From assembly GCA_033439795.1 (NCBI GenBank), contig JAUTDP010000002.1:310001-374000 (forward strand): a DNA stretch of 64,000 bases, read 5' to 3'. The translations under genes and the position numbers were made by a program. Of this stretch, positions 24,401 through 37,649 are shown piece after piece (position 1 is the stretch's first letter; each line of letters starts with the position of its first letter). The notes beneath the pieces are model-generated. The model searched no databases, was not told the origin of the DNA, and was given only the letters and a program-made list of their open reading frames with translations. The stretch is from Sordaria brevicollis. Taxonomy: Eukaryota; Ascomycota; Sordariomycetes; Sordariales; Sordariaceae.

Positions 24401-27400
24401 GTATAAGAAATTTATTAAAGAGGAAATTATATAATTATATTAAAAGGGTAAATATTTTATTTATTAAGAAAAGGGATATATAAATCCTATTTACCTATTA
24501 AAATTTTAATTGGATAAAATATATTAAATTAAAATTAACGCTATTTATATAAATTTATTTAATAGGGAATTCGAATTAGAAGAAGACGAGGTTGCCGAAT
24601 AAGAGTAAGAATAAGAATAGCCGGAATCGGATTATAATTCGGAAAATTAAACCGCCTAGGATAAATTATTTCTTACTTAAGTAAAATATTAGTATTATTA
24701 TTAATAATTAGTAAGAAGAATAATAAGAAATTAAAAGAGTAAAGGATATTCGATATTACGGAATATTTAGAAAAGGGCCTAACTTTTATTATTAAATATA
24801 TTATAATTTAAAATAGATATTCTATTACTATTTACGACGCATTTATCGATACGGGAGCTAACGCTTATATTTTAATAAACGAAAAGTTTATTATAAAATT
24901 AATAAAATTATTAAAATTAAAAATATTAAAGGCTATTAAAAAAGGATTAATATAAGGTTATAGTAACGTATTACCCGATATTATCAATTTAATTATAGAA
25001 ACGTTATTAAAAGTTTAGGGATATAAATTCTTAAACGAAACCCTTTTAATATTATTTAATATAAAAAAAAAAAAAATTTTAGGGAAAGTATAATTAGCCT
25101 ACTATAGAATTTTACCCGATTATTCTAATAATTAACTTATTTTTTTTAAAGATTTTATTAAAATATTTTAAAATAAAAATATCGAAGTCGGGAAGCGATT
25201 TAAATTATTATACGACCCCGCCTTTTAAAATAATATATATCGGAGGGAATATTTAATAAATTTTAAGGATAAGCAGCGAACCGATAGAATATTATTATAA
25301 GTATAAATACCTAGAGTAGACCGGGTTGCGAAGGAAGTTCGCGAACTTAACGCTATTATTATAACGTTTTAAAATAAAATAGAGGAGATTAAGAAAGAAA
25401 AATTAGAAAAGGAAATGGATTTATAGGCCGTATAACGAATAATCACCCGCTTAGAAAGGATAATAACGGAAATACTTTATATTCCGTAATACGAGAGTCG
25501 TAAGACGCTTAAGACCGTATTAGATAGTATATAGAAACCTAAGCCGGTTTGTAGGCCGATATTAAGAAATACGAGTTTAGCGTTATTAAAATTAAGTTTT
25601 TGGGATTTATTATTAGTACCGACGGTATTTCGGTTGACCCGGAGAAGGTTTAAATTATTTAAAATTAGAAAACGCTATATATAATTAAAGGGGTATAAGC
25701 TTTTTTTAGGATTTTGTAACTTTTATCGTAAATTTATAAAGGATTATAATTATAAGGCTAAGCCCCTAATAAATTTTACGAAGAAAAATTAACCTTTTAA
25801 ATAGAACGAACGGTATGAGGAAGCGTTTTAGACCTTTAAGAACGTACTTCTTAATATTCTACTTTTAGCCTACTTTAATTATAAAAAGGAAATTTGTATT
25901 AAAACGGATATTAACGATAGAATATATATTAAAGTAATAAATTAGTATTAAGAAGAGGACGGTAAATAGCATTCGGTAGCTTTTTATTCGGAATCGATAA
26001 ATACGGCAGAGTTGAATTACTTTATTTATAATAAAGAATTATTAACGGTTATAAAAGGATTAAATTAATAACAACCGGAATTTAAAGGAATAAAACCATT
26101 TTTCGTTTATACGGATTATTAAACATTAGAATATTTTAGGGAGAAAAGAATATTAAATGGAAAATAAATACAATAATTAAAAACGTTATCGGAATATTAA
26201 TTTAAAATAATATATAAATTAAAGAAGGATAACGTTATTATTAACGCTTTATTAAAAAAGTTAGAGGATTTAAAAACTATAAAGGTTAAAAAGGAGGATT
26301 AATTTACGTTAAGGATATTAAAATAAGATAAAGATAAATTCTTTATATTTACCGGTAATAAATTATTTACAAAGGAACCTATAATTAATTTATATAGATA
26401 TTTAAATATAAATAACAATTTAAAAATATTAATAATAATTATAGAAATTAATTACAATTTAATTAACGAATTAGTTAAGGCCAACCGATTTGCGGATTCG
26501 CTATCGATTTAGAGGGAGATAATTAAGAAGGAAGATTCTAAATTTAAAGACCGTAATAAATTATTATTATAGGAGAATAAGCTAATTATACCGGAGGATA
26601 ATAATTTACGTATTAAATTAATTAAAATAACTTATTGCCTAATTATAATAATATATTCGGGACGTTCGAAAATTAAGAAGATAATATATAACCGGTATTA
26701 GTAATTTAATTTAACCGTTAATATATATTACTATATCGATAATTATTAAATTTATAAATTATCGAAGGCCCTATATAATAAAACCCCGGGTTTATTATAT
26801 TCGGTACTACTATTAAAGGATTACCGATTATTCGCCACTTTAGTAATCGATTTCAAATTAATATTATTAGACCGTTATAAGTTCAATATATTAATAATAA
26901 TAATAAATAGGTTTATAAAGGTAAATTAGAGCGTATTATATAAATAATTTATAATTGCCCGGGATATAACTTTATTATTCTATTAAGGGCTATATAAATT
27001 ATATAAATTATTATTAAAAGTAATTAGCGATCGTAGACTTTAATTTATATTATAAATAATATAAAAATTATTTCTTCTATTAGGTATTAAATAGAAATTA
27101 ATTATATCGGGATATTTATAAACGGTTAAGTAAATCGAAAATTTATACTAATATATTAATTAACATTTACGGCCTTATATTAATTATAATTAGGACGATT
27201 AATCGGAATATATACTAACCCTCAATATTATTTAAATTAACTTACTATACAATAATTTAAATAAATTATCCCTACGTAAAATAATTATAGGTTACGCTAT
27301 ACCTAGTATTTTAAATTAGAACATACGAAATAATCCGAAATTATTAAAGAAAGAAATAAACCGATAAGAGGTTTATTAATTAATAGAGCGGATAAAAAAA

Positions 27401-28103
27401 TATTATTAAATCGTAAAGGAAAATATTAAAAAAGCGTAATAATAATAAATAGCGTAAATTAATAAATATCGTAGAGAATTAAATTTCGGAATTAGGGATT
27501 ACGTTTTTATTATTAAAAAGGGATAGAATACCGACCGCCCTAGTAATAAATTCGATTATAAATTAATAAAAATACCCTATTTAATTAAAATTATAAAAGG
27601 ATATTTATATAAATTCGAAATTCCGGAGGGATAGAAAAGAATTACGGTTTACTATATAAATTGGCTACGTTTATACCCGAATAACCTATTATTAAAATAA
27701 GGAAATAAAAACCCACTAAATAAAATAATTAAGGATAAAGAAGAATAGGAGGTTAAGAGAATAATTTTATTAAAAATAATAAGGGGGAAATTAAAATATT
27801 AAATAGAATAGAAAAAATAGGATCCCGATTTAAAATTCTAATTAGCGGGTAATTTTAAGAATTTAACGGAATTATTACGAAATTATTATAAAAATAATAA
27901 GAAAATACTTAAACCGTTAAAGAAGTTAGAGGAATAATTAATAGGAAATAAAAAATTATATAAGGAGGATAAGAAATTAAAAAAAGGATTAAGAGTTAAT
28001 TTAAGGAAGAAAGTAATAATGAAGAAATGAGGAAATAAAGTATATAGGATAGAAGGAGTAATTAAGGCTCTAAGGCTAAATTTTAACCCGGAGGGGGGGG
28101 TAA
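21456..28103 (+). pseudogene. Element C gag-pol remnant with C-terminal chromodomain
   Basis: Landmarks are seen despite RIP stops. An aspartic protease core FIDTGANAY lies at 24842-24868. The RT C-terminal part FLGFIISTDGISVDPEKV is at about 25598-25650, followed by FCNFYRKFI. RNase H motifs KTDIND (about 25900), AFYSES and VYTDYQTLEYF (about 26098-26140) follow. Integrase segments are DRRLQF at about 27020 and QTVKQIENLYQYINQHLRP at about 27120-27165. Near the end (27750-27905) a chromodomain reads EVKRIILLKIIRGKLKY, KKQDPDL, GNFKNLTELL. Chromodomains in such integrases steer insertion to heterochromatin. I could not find the YxDD palm of RT between protease and the LGFI motif; a Lys/Glu-rich coiled-coil-like stretch sits there, so an internal deletion is possible. 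Confidence 0.82.
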
Positions 28104-28443
28104 TATAACGATATAGGTTTAGTAACTATAATACCGGGTCCCCGTAATTAGGGTATTAGGACGTACGGACTATTCGTTATATTAAACCTTAACTTTTGGT
28201 TAGTAAATTAAATTTAGCGACCGTTTAATAGGGTTTAATAAGGTTATTACGACCTAGCGACCGTTCAATAGGTACGTAATCGTTAATAACCTTTTATATA
28301 TTATTAGGTGGTTTGGTATAAAATTAGACCTCTATACTTAAATTCTAACCTTTCTATTCTTTCTCTCTTTAATTTTAGTTATTTATTTAAATTGTACATA
28401 TTTGCCGTACTACGTCATTACACGCCCATATTGCAGTCTAACA
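28104..28443 (+). repeat. 3' LTR of element C
   Basis: 340 bp. The last 60 bp retain CA/TG dinucleotides (for example GTACATATTTGCCGTACTAC) and so escaped most RIP, unlike the 5' copy. Confidence 0.88.
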
Positions 28444-28448
28444 CCCTT

Positions 28449-28473
28449 AAGTTTTCTTAGCAATATTTTTATA
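28449..28473 (-). repeat. Left LTR of element B, second part (25 bp)
   Basis: It aligns with the last 25 bp of the right LTR (36089-36113). Together with 20855-21115 it makes exactly 286 bp. Confidence 0.8.
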
Positions 28474-31400
28474 ATTATCCCCCCTTTTAGAAGTTATAAT
28501 CTTTTATAATTTTGGTATTAATTATTATAATCTGTAGAAAATTTTATTTCCCGTTTTAGAAAACCCTATTTTCCGCTCGTATATTACGCTACCTTCGGTT
28601 TTATTATACCGTTTAATTATCCGTTTTTATTTTATATATTAGCGTTATTCCCCCCCCGGTTAATTTAATCCCTAAATTATATTATTACGTAGTAATTACT
28701 ACGGTATTTATAGGGGCGACGCTTTTACGTTAAATGGTTTTATCAAAAGATTTAAAAACCGACCGGCGATATTTATATTAATATATTAAATAAAATAATA
28801 ATCCCCGTTTATTCCGGCTATTTTTATTATATTAGTATTTCCGCGCTTACCGGTTACGGTATTATAGTAGCTAATTAACTCCGTAATTAATATTTACCTT
28901 TTAAAATTATTATTAAATTCCCGGAAGCTAATTCCAAAACGGTTTAATTTTTACATATTATACGTTTCGTTTACCGTTTCGGTATTCTTTTCCCTTCGTA
29001 TCCTTTCCTTAAATAGAAAGCGTTTTACTTTAAATAATTAAAAATCTCGAAGGAATTCCGAAATAGGATAGAAATTTTATTCCGAATTAAAATTGGAATT
29101 TTATTTAAAATCGGTTTTAAAGCTTAACCCGAATTACTTTCCTTTTTTTTAAAATTAAGTCTTTATAATCCTTAAAATATAAAAAAGGATTTATTAGCTT
29201 TAACCGGTTAATTAAATTAATAAAAACTTTAATATATATTAATTATCTTTAAAAATTGGAAATATTTTGGGCTATATCGTCGACCGATAATTATTTATTC
29301 TACGTAATTAGTAATTTATTATATTTCCCTAATTTAAAGAATCCTATTAATATTTATATTTATTAATTGGGTTATAAACCTTTTTACGATTTAAACCGCC
29401 GTAATTATTTTAAACCGGGTAACCCCTAATACTATTTATAAATAAACGTTAAAGAGGAATTTACCGATTAGTTTTAAATTTTTTTAATTTAATTATTTTA
29501 TCCTTATTAAACGGAGAATTTTTAATTTAATAGGAAGTATTAGAGCGGTTCTCTTTTTAATATATTAGATTCTTTATATTTTTAATAAGGAATTTACTAA
29601 TTAATTTAGGTTCTTTTAATTTAATTATTTTATCCTTATCGGATAGAAAATCTTTAATTTAATAGGAAGTATTAAAACGGCTCTCCTCCTAATATATTAA
29701 ATTCTCTATAATTTTAATAAGGAATTTACTAATTAATTTAAATTCTTTTAATTTAATTATTTCGTCTTTATTGGACGGAGAATTTTTAATTTAATAAGAA
29801 GTATTAGAGCGGTTTTCCCTTTAATATATCGGATTTTTTATAATTTTAATAGAGAGTTTGCCGGTTATTTTAAATTTTTTTAATTTAATTATTTATTTTT
29901 ATTAGACGGGGAATTCCCGGTTTAATAAAAATATTAAAGAGGTTTTTCTTCTAATTTTTAATATTCGGATTCTTTAAATTCTTTATAATTTTAATTTATA
30001 ATTCGGCGTAATTATTTCCTGATTAATATTATATTAAAATACCTAAAATTAGATTACCGGTCCCTAAATATTTTATTTTTAATATAAATTACTTTTAATT
30101 TATTCCGCTACGTAAATCTTTCGCCGGCGATAATATTTCTTTTTTTATTAATAAATAGGCTTTTAATTCCTATCCCTATTAGGGTATATAATAATTATTC
30201 GCTTATTAAATTTTATATATAATATTTTATACTATATTTAACGCTTATCATTTTTTATAATTGTAGAATAGTAGATTTTTATTATATTATTTATATTAAT
30301 TATCCTATTTTTTATAATACTTTTATTTAATTTTTTAATATTTAGAGAGCGCTTTTTGCGTATTTTCGAAGTATTCTTTAGGTTTTTAAATATTATATTC
30401 TACGGGCTATATTATTTATTTAATTAAGAACCTTTAATTTATATTTACTCTTTAATAATTTACGATTTTTTTAATTTTTTATTCCTTTTATTTATTATAT
30501 AATTCCGGTAATAGTATTTCGTAATTTTTATTTTTTTTATTCTTTTAAAGTTTTAGTAAATTAATTAGAAAAATATTATATATTTAGTTATATTATATTA
30601 GTAAAATTATTTAATACGTTTAGGAGTTAATTCTCTTTAATATTTTAATTTTAATATACGTAAGTATTAATTTCCTATTTTTAAATTAGAAATTTTTAAT
30701 TAATAAGTTTACGACGTTATTTAATTAAAATTCAATCGGCGTATACTTTTTATTATACCCCTTTTTTTATATTTTTATTATTTAATTTTAATAGTATTAT
30801 ATCGCCTTACGAATTTCTTTTAATTTTTATAACCGCTCTTTTATATTTTAAATTTTAATAAAATTCCGCCCTTTAATATATTCGATTATACGTAAGTAAT
30901 AGCCGTATAAGGTTTTAAACGGCGAAACCCTTATAATTATATATATAAAATTATTATACGCGAATTCTATTTCCGGAAATTCCTTATTTTAAAATATAGG
31001 GTCGCTTTTTAAAATTTAAATATATAAAATCTTTTCGATAATTTAATATAAACGTTCCGTTTATTTATTTATTTACGGGTAGAATACGGTAGATAATTTT
31101 CGTAGGATTTTACGCATTTTAGTAAATTCCTTTTAAAATTCGCTAATAAATAATTTATCCCTATTATTTACGATTTTTAACGGTAAACTAAATCGGTATT
31201 TTATATATTTATATAATAAGGACGTTATAAAAATTACATTAAACGTTTTAATAATAGGTATAAATAAGGCTATTTTAATAAATTAATTTATAATTATTAG
31301 AATAACGTTATATATTTTCCCGTCGGCCCTTTAATTCGGCGGAAGGTTAATAATAAAATCGATATTAATTTTTTAAAAAAATTATTCGGGTATTAATAAG

Positions 31401-34400
31401 GATTGGAAATTTCCGTAGGGTTGGTATTAGGGTCTTTAAATCCCTTAATATAATTCGTATTTCGTAATATATTTTTAAATATTTTATATAAAGCCCTCCT
31501 AATAAAATTTCTTCTTAATAAATTCTAGGGTTTTAAGCGTATTTATATAACCGGCCTTTAAATTATTATAATAAGAGTGCAAAATCTCCTTATAGAATAA
31601 TCTTTCTTTAAAAATTATTAATTATTTTTTAAAATAAAAAACCCTTTAATTATTTAATTTATATTCCCCGACTATAATCTTTTTAAATTAGATAATTACT
31701 ACCCGTTCGATTAAATTTAAATCCTTAGGTTAAAGTCCCTTTATAATAGTATAAAGTTCCCGGCTCGTTAAAGGTATTTAAAGGATTTCCTAATATATTA
31801 TTTTTTTCGCGACCTTACGTAATAAAATTTAAGGGAACGCTCCTTCTATCGATTATATTAGTAAAGTATTTTTTATAGTAATAGCGGACTACGTTATTCG
31901 TTAAATTTATTTAACGAAGGCGTAGGCTATAAATTTCTTTCTATACCGGTACGGGATTTTAAAATTTAATTACTTTTTAATTATATTTAATAATTCTAAA
32001 ATAAAATTTAATTTCTTTTAGAAGATTAATAAAACGTCGCTATAAGCTATATCCCCCTTTATATAATTTAATTTCTTAAATAGACCGTTTATTAAATTCG
32101 TCTTCCCTAATTAATATTTTATTTCGAAATCGAATTAAAATAATTAATAGATTTAGCGAATTAGCCTTTTACGCAAATTATTCGCCGGCGATTTTATAAT
32201 ATTCCTTAAAGCTTTATAATTTATAAATATTATAAACGGTTTCGGAAATCCTTTTAAATAATATACTTAATAATTTAAATTGGTTATAATAACGAATAAT
32301 TCCTATTAATCTATATACTACCGTTATTTTACATTTATTAATTTTTTAAAAAAAAACGTTATAAGGTATTAAATATCTCTTATAAATTAGGATAAAATTC
32401 CCAAAATAACCCTTTACAAAGCGTTTATTTTAATTTTAATCTTTTTAATTAAATTTTAATAACGAAGGATTAATATTATTATAAACGCTTCTTTTAAAGC
32501 CCGGAATACTTTATCGGCCTCTTTAATTTAATAGAATACGTTTAACTTCCGCCCGTTTTTATTCCCCTTTAATAAATTAGTAATAAATTTTATTATATAA
32601 GAATATTAATATACGAACCGTTAATAAAAATTAGTAAATTTTAAAAATATTTAAATATTATAAAAGGATTTAGGCGTCGGCTATTTTTAAATTACCTTTA
32701 CCCGTTCGGGATTTATTATTACCCCTTCTATAATAATCCGGTAGCTAAGGAAATTAATATAATCCTTATAGAATTCGTATTTAAACGCTTTTACAAAAAG
32801 TTAAATAATATATAAATATTCGAAAATTAAACGGAAATATTCGTTATATTCTTCTTTAAAATTCGAATAAATTAAAATATTATTAAAATATATTATATAA
32901 ATACGGTCGATAAATCCTATAAATACTTTATATATATATATTTAGAATATAGCGGGTATATTTATAAGCCCGAATAGTATTATTATATATTCGAAATAAT
33001 TATACTATATTTTAAAAGCGGTTTTTTATTAATCCCCTTCTTTAATTCGGATTTAATAGTACGCTTCGTATAAATTAACCTTAGAAAATATTTTAGCGCC
33101 GATTATTTAATTTATTAATTCGCTAATTAATAGTAGCGGGTATCGATTTTTAATAATAATTTTATTTAATCCTTAATAATTAATATATAATTATAGCGTA
33201 CCGTTTTTTTTAAATATAAATAAAATCGGTACTCCAATAGAATTGTAAAAATAGCGGATATAATTAATTTATAAATTTTCCTTTAAATATTCGTATAGCG
33301 TTTTTAATTATATAGTAAATAAAGGGTAAATAGGGATATTAAATACTTCTTCCCCTTCTTTAAGGACGATTTCGTATTTAACGTTCGGTAATTATAATAA
33401 TACTTTAACCTTTTCTTTAAAAAATATATTTTTAAACCCTTTTAACGTTAGGGGAATATTATCTACCGTACCTTCGGGCGGCTCCTTATCTTTATTTACG
33501 TTTTTAAAATCCGGCTTTAATAAATTATATATTAAAATTAAGTTAATAATATAAATTCGATTACTATATATTACTTTACGCGCGAGAATTATAATATTAA
33601 TAAAGGGTACCCTTTTAAATTCAAATTCGTTTTTATTAATATATATAATAATACCTTTAGAATTTATACCCGGTATAAATAATAATAATAGTAATATCCG
33701 ACTATCTCTTCGGATTGCGTAAAATAATTAAATAAATTTTTTTTTTAACCCTTCTAATCTTTTAAAATAAACGTTAATTCGTACGCTTTATAATAATATA
33801 TTTCTTTATTATTCGTACTTATTAAAATAAATAGAATATTAATTTCTACTTTCTTTAATTTATATTTCTTTACAAAATTCTTATATATAATATTAATTTT
33901 TATTCTTAAATTTAAATCTATACGTTCTTTTAATTAGCGACCCCTTAATATAATTAATATTACGGAAATTTTATTTAATTTATTTCTTCCGGCCGTTTTA
34001 AAATTACTAACCCCGTCGAATGATAATTCTTTTATAGGGCTTAGCCTTTTATTAATTTTTTAATATCCGAAATATAATTATTTTCTTTATTATTATTATA
34101 TTTAATATTTTATTCGGTAATTACGTTTTAAATAATAGCCTTCTCTTTCGGCCGGTTTTAATTATTTATTTTTTTATATTTTATATAATTACGAGCGTAA
34201 TATCCTTTATCTTTATAATTATAATAATTTAAGCCGGATTTATTATTACTTTTATTTTATTTATTAAGGGATTAATCTTTTTTACGGCTTTTACGCCCTT
34301 TAAAATTATAATCCCAATTATAATCCCGGTTATAATTTTAATTACAATCCTTATTATAATTAAAACGTTTATTATTCGAAGACTCTTTATAATACGAAGA

Positions 34401-35827
34401 CTATTTATTATAATAATTTCTACTTATTTCGTTCTTCGGGGTTTATTTTTTATTTTTAAATTCGGTCTATTAATTTATTACCTTCGAAGTAATTTTTACC
34501 GGGTTATTAATAAAGATTTAATACGTATAGAAATAATCGCGTACGTCCTTTTTTAATTAAAAGAAGAAATTGTATACCGATTATTTATTTACAATAACGT
34601 TTTTATTAAACCGTCGGTAATTATATTAATATCGGTCTTATAATTTTTACGGGTCTTTATTATCGTTTTAATATATAAAGAATAATTATTCTTTAATATC
34701 GAATTTATAAATTTCGGAGGTAATATATTCTTTATAAATAAACCCTAAAAATTTTTCCTATATTGTAAATCGTTTTTAACCCTTATTATCGAAGAGGGTA
34801 ATAGAATATATACGCTATAAAATAATTATAGAATTATCAATTTTAAAGAAGGTTTATTAAATAAATTAATAAATATTAATATTTTTACGAATTTAATTAC
34901 TATTTTTAATATTATCGATTTAATCTTTAATTTCGGCATTCGTATTATTCGTTATTAATTTATAAACGTTATACGTAAAAGAACGTAAATAGGATTCCTT
35001 ATTTCCTTAATTTTCGATTTTTTATATAAATTATAATAATATTTATAGGAATTATAATATTATTTTTACGAGCTTTTAATATTTGCGCCGTTTTATATAC
35101 GTATATTCGTAAAATATTCGCCGCCTATAACGCTCCTACGTAGGGGAGAGGTTATTAGAGCGGTTAAATCGATTAAATCGGGCGGACGGAAAGTAGGAGC
35201 GGGTCCGAAAATAGGAACGGGCGTAAAATTAAAAACGGGAATAAAAATAAAAACGAAAATAGGATTGAAAATATTCGCTTAATAAACGGTTATATATAAA
35301 TAAAGAACGGTTATATTAATTAAACTTTAAAAAATTCTTACCCCGACGAAATTTTAATTATAATTACTATTCCGCTTTATTAATATAATATTCCTTTTAT
35401 TAATAAAGGCTCTTAAAGTAATAATAATTAAAGGTATATAAATTCCTTATTAAATACCGCTCTTTAACCCGTATTTAAATTTCTTATTTAAAATTACCTT
35501 CGGCTTCTTCGTATAATATAAATTTAAATTATAATTTATTATGGTTAATATTATTATATTTATCGCTAAAATTTTTTAAAGCGGTATTATTTTCGGGTTT
35601 GTAGGACGCCGCTTCGTAATTATTTTCCCCGTATTTATTAGTAATTCCTTTATCGGCGGGATCTTTAATTATATTATTAATAATACGTAAATAGTTATAC
35701 GTCTCTTATATTAAACTTACGCTATTTTTATAACGAAAATTAATAGCGCCTTTCCTATGCGAATTTTCTTTACGCTTATTAACTATATTTACGGCCTTCG
35801 TTAATAGAATTATAGAGGCTAAAGAAT
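28474..35827 (-). pseudogene. Element B gag-pol remnant (minus strand)
   Basis: Read on the minus strand from right to left, a gag zinc knuckle YYNYKDKGYYARNY lies at about 34195-34240; it is CCHC with Cys and His turned to Tyr by RIP. RT follows, with GLNKIIIKNRYPLL, KVNLYEAYYQIR-like and the catalytic YxDD seen as YFNN before ILIYS at about 32864-32904. Integrase comes further left, with PPN...DGKIYNVILIIINQFIK (about 31260-31340), NRDKLF (about 31160) and the conserved LSTVFYP..NKQTER block (about 31040-31090). Order and spacing fit a complete Ty3/gypsy pol. All frames are broken by TAA/TAG at former Gln and Trp codons. Confidence 0.82.
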
Positions 35828-36113
35828 TATAAAATTATAAATACAAAAGGGTAAAAATAAATCGTATAAAATAAATCTATTCTAAGAGAAAGATTTTAAT
35901 TTAATTAAATATAAATCTCTAATTAAGAATTATCCTCTTTTATATTTATACGCTTCTTTATAGGTCCGGAACGGTCGGCGCCCGGACTCCGAGATCCTTT
36001 CCTCTATATTATATCCTACTATCCTTATCTTATTTACTATTTTATTTATCGTCTTAGGCCACTGTGCCCTGGTTGTACGGGTCCCCCTAGGCCTTCCTAA
36101 CGATACCCTTACA
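35828..36113 (-). repeat. Right LTR of element B
   Basis: 286 bp. The stretch 36058-36113 is RIP-poor (CACTGTGCCCTGG). A 64-codon minus-strand ORF at 35930-36124 is merely LTR sequence. Confidence 0.88.
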
Positions 36114-36118
36114 AAATT

Positions 36119-37400
36119 CGCCACCGTTAATTTAGCGGGGCTAAGTAAATTAGGGGGGTTAGGAGGAGGATTAAGTTAATTAGGAGCTCGAACTTTAACT
36201 CTAGCGCGCCCCAATATACGAACTGCGCCCCCTTTAATTATTACTTCGACTTCGATTTCGTTATTAACTATTATTTTTAACGTTAACGCCACCCTTAACC
36301 CTCTTATCCTTTACTTAATACTTCTTAATAATAATTATAATATTATTATTAAAGTACTAAATATAGCACTAGCGCCGTACGCTAAAGAAGGATTCCTTTA
36401 ATATAGTAATTAATTAAACATCGCCATTTATAATAATAACTTTAAGGAAATTAAACTTATCGTTATATTTAATATACTCCTAAAGCTATTAGAAGCATTT
36501 CCTCTAACCCCCCTCCTCCTATTCGTCGTTAATTAAATATTAAAAAACGGGCGCTATAGTATATACTAACGTAATAATAATACCTATAATTAACGGTTTA
36601 TAAAATCGGTTAATTTTATAAATCGTATCGATTATCAATACGTATAGAAAGCGCTACTATAGAGTAAATTAATCCTTTAATACCCAAAAGGCGCTATCGA
36701 AAATAGTACGCTCGTTATCAATAAAATTATTATTAATATAAATAACGGTCCCATCTTCCTTTAGAAGGTCTACTTTATTATTTATAATTTAATAAAATTT
36801 ATAAATATTATTATAACCAATTCTCTACTCTTATCGGGTACGGAACCGTATATTAGAATAATCCTTCGAATTAAATATTAAATTTAAATATTTATATTCC
36901 GCAAACTTTTTAATAGTACGAATTATAAATTCCTATTACGTAAAGGATTTATAAATATATTTACATTATTCGTTAATAATAATTAATCGAATACTAAGGA
37001 AAATAATTATAAAGGCCGCTAAAGGGTAATTATAATAATTAAAATTTATTGATCTAAATTTAAAATAATCTTCCCTATTTTCGTTAATAATATTAATACG
37101 CTTAAAATTAAACTTAAATAAGTAATTTCGAATAATCTTCTTAAATCCTTAACGACGATAAATAACTTCTTTAGGGGTAGGGTAATTATAATACTTAACG
37201 TATTCGCATTATAATTAACTAAAATCCTTCTCGTCCTTTTTATTATAATTACGCTACGTTATTACGCTTATATAATAACGAAAATAGAAGGTTCGAACCG
37301 CTAATTATATTTCTTTTAATATTATAAGCCCTATTTTAAAAAGTTCGTTATTTAGGTCGATCGACTAAACGGGTTAAGGAGGAAGGCGTTGGTCGGAAAA
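36119..37400 (-). pseudogene. MULE transposase, N-terminal and central part (decayed)
   Basis: On the minus strand the catalytic region of a Mutator-like transposase is readable. RFLYVLIIDTIYKINRF then PLIIGIIIT (about 36575-36660) corresponds to the family pattern RFPxVLxxDxTYKTNRF...PL. Further on KVIIINGDVQLI then LKESFFSVRRQCYIQYFNNN (about 36365-36460) matches VxxTDxxxAL...FPxxxxxLCxWHxxxN. The DDE acidic residues are partly mutated (D to N) by RIP. Upstream, 37060-37380 encodes a readable N-terminal region. The frame breaks at 36118 where element B inserted and resumes at 20854. Confidence 0.7.
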
Positions 37401-37516
37401 AGGAAAAGGAAGAAAGGAAGGAAATTAATCGCCGTCGCTTTCTTATTCGCTTTCGTTAACATTAAAAATATTAATAAAGGATTGCGCGCGTTAATTAAAC
37501 GTAGGGGATTACTCGT

Positions 37517-37570
37517 AATCGTTAAAGGAGGGAGATTAATTATCGTCGTTAAAGGAGGGAGATTAATTAT
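37517..37570 (+). repeat. Short tandem repeat, about 27-nt unit
   Basis: Two near-identical copies of a unit containing CGTTAAAGGAGGGAGATTAA lie side by side near the MULE 5' gene end. ORFs called across them are low-complexity and not real genes. Confidence 0.6.
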
Positions 37571-37649
37571 TATTATTAGCACTATTATCGTTAGCGGTAT
37601 AAAAATTAATTTAGGAAAACGATAGAAAGGATACTATAAAGAGTATAAG

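Larger units (their letters stand above)
21116..28443 (+). mobile_element. Chromodomain gypsy retrotransposon (element C), nested in the LTR of element B
   Basis: LTRs 21116-21455 and 28104-28443 are each 340 bp, starting TATAACGATATAGG (TG turned TA by RIP) and ending TAACA/TAATA. Target duplication CCCTT is present at 21111-21115 and 28444-28448. A G-rich polypurine tract lies at 28091-28100. The internal order on the plus strand is gag-like, protease, RT/RNase H remnants, integrase, chromodomain. This is the order of Ty3/gypsy chromoviruses such as fungal MAGGY-type elements. Confidence 0.9.
20855..36113 (-). mobile_element. Gypsy-type LTR retrotransposon (element B), minus strand, interrupted
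   Basis: The right LTR is 35828-36113 (286 bp). The left LTR is 20855-21115 plus 28449-28473 (261 + 25 = 286 bp), split by element C. Ends are TGTAAAG...TTACA (RIP variants TATAAAA, TTATA). The element is flanked by AAATT at 20850-20854 and 36114-36118, a perfect 5-bp target duplication within the MULE. Without element C it is about 7.9 kb. A minus-strand polypurine tract (AAAAGGGGGG, 28478-28487) lies just inside the left LTR, as expected for a minus-strand element. Confidence 0.88.

Noticed and set aside
35930..36124. 64-codon minus-strand ORF (MANFVRVSLGR...) in the AT-rich block
   Set aside because: It lies within the right LTR of element B and is matched by the mutated left LTR, so it is LTR sequence rather than a gene.
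37352..37625. ORFs on both strands (KRKRKKGRK and INLPPLTIT types)
   Set aside because: They span a short tandem repeat in RIP-mutated DNA at the start of the MULE gene; low complexity with no domain.
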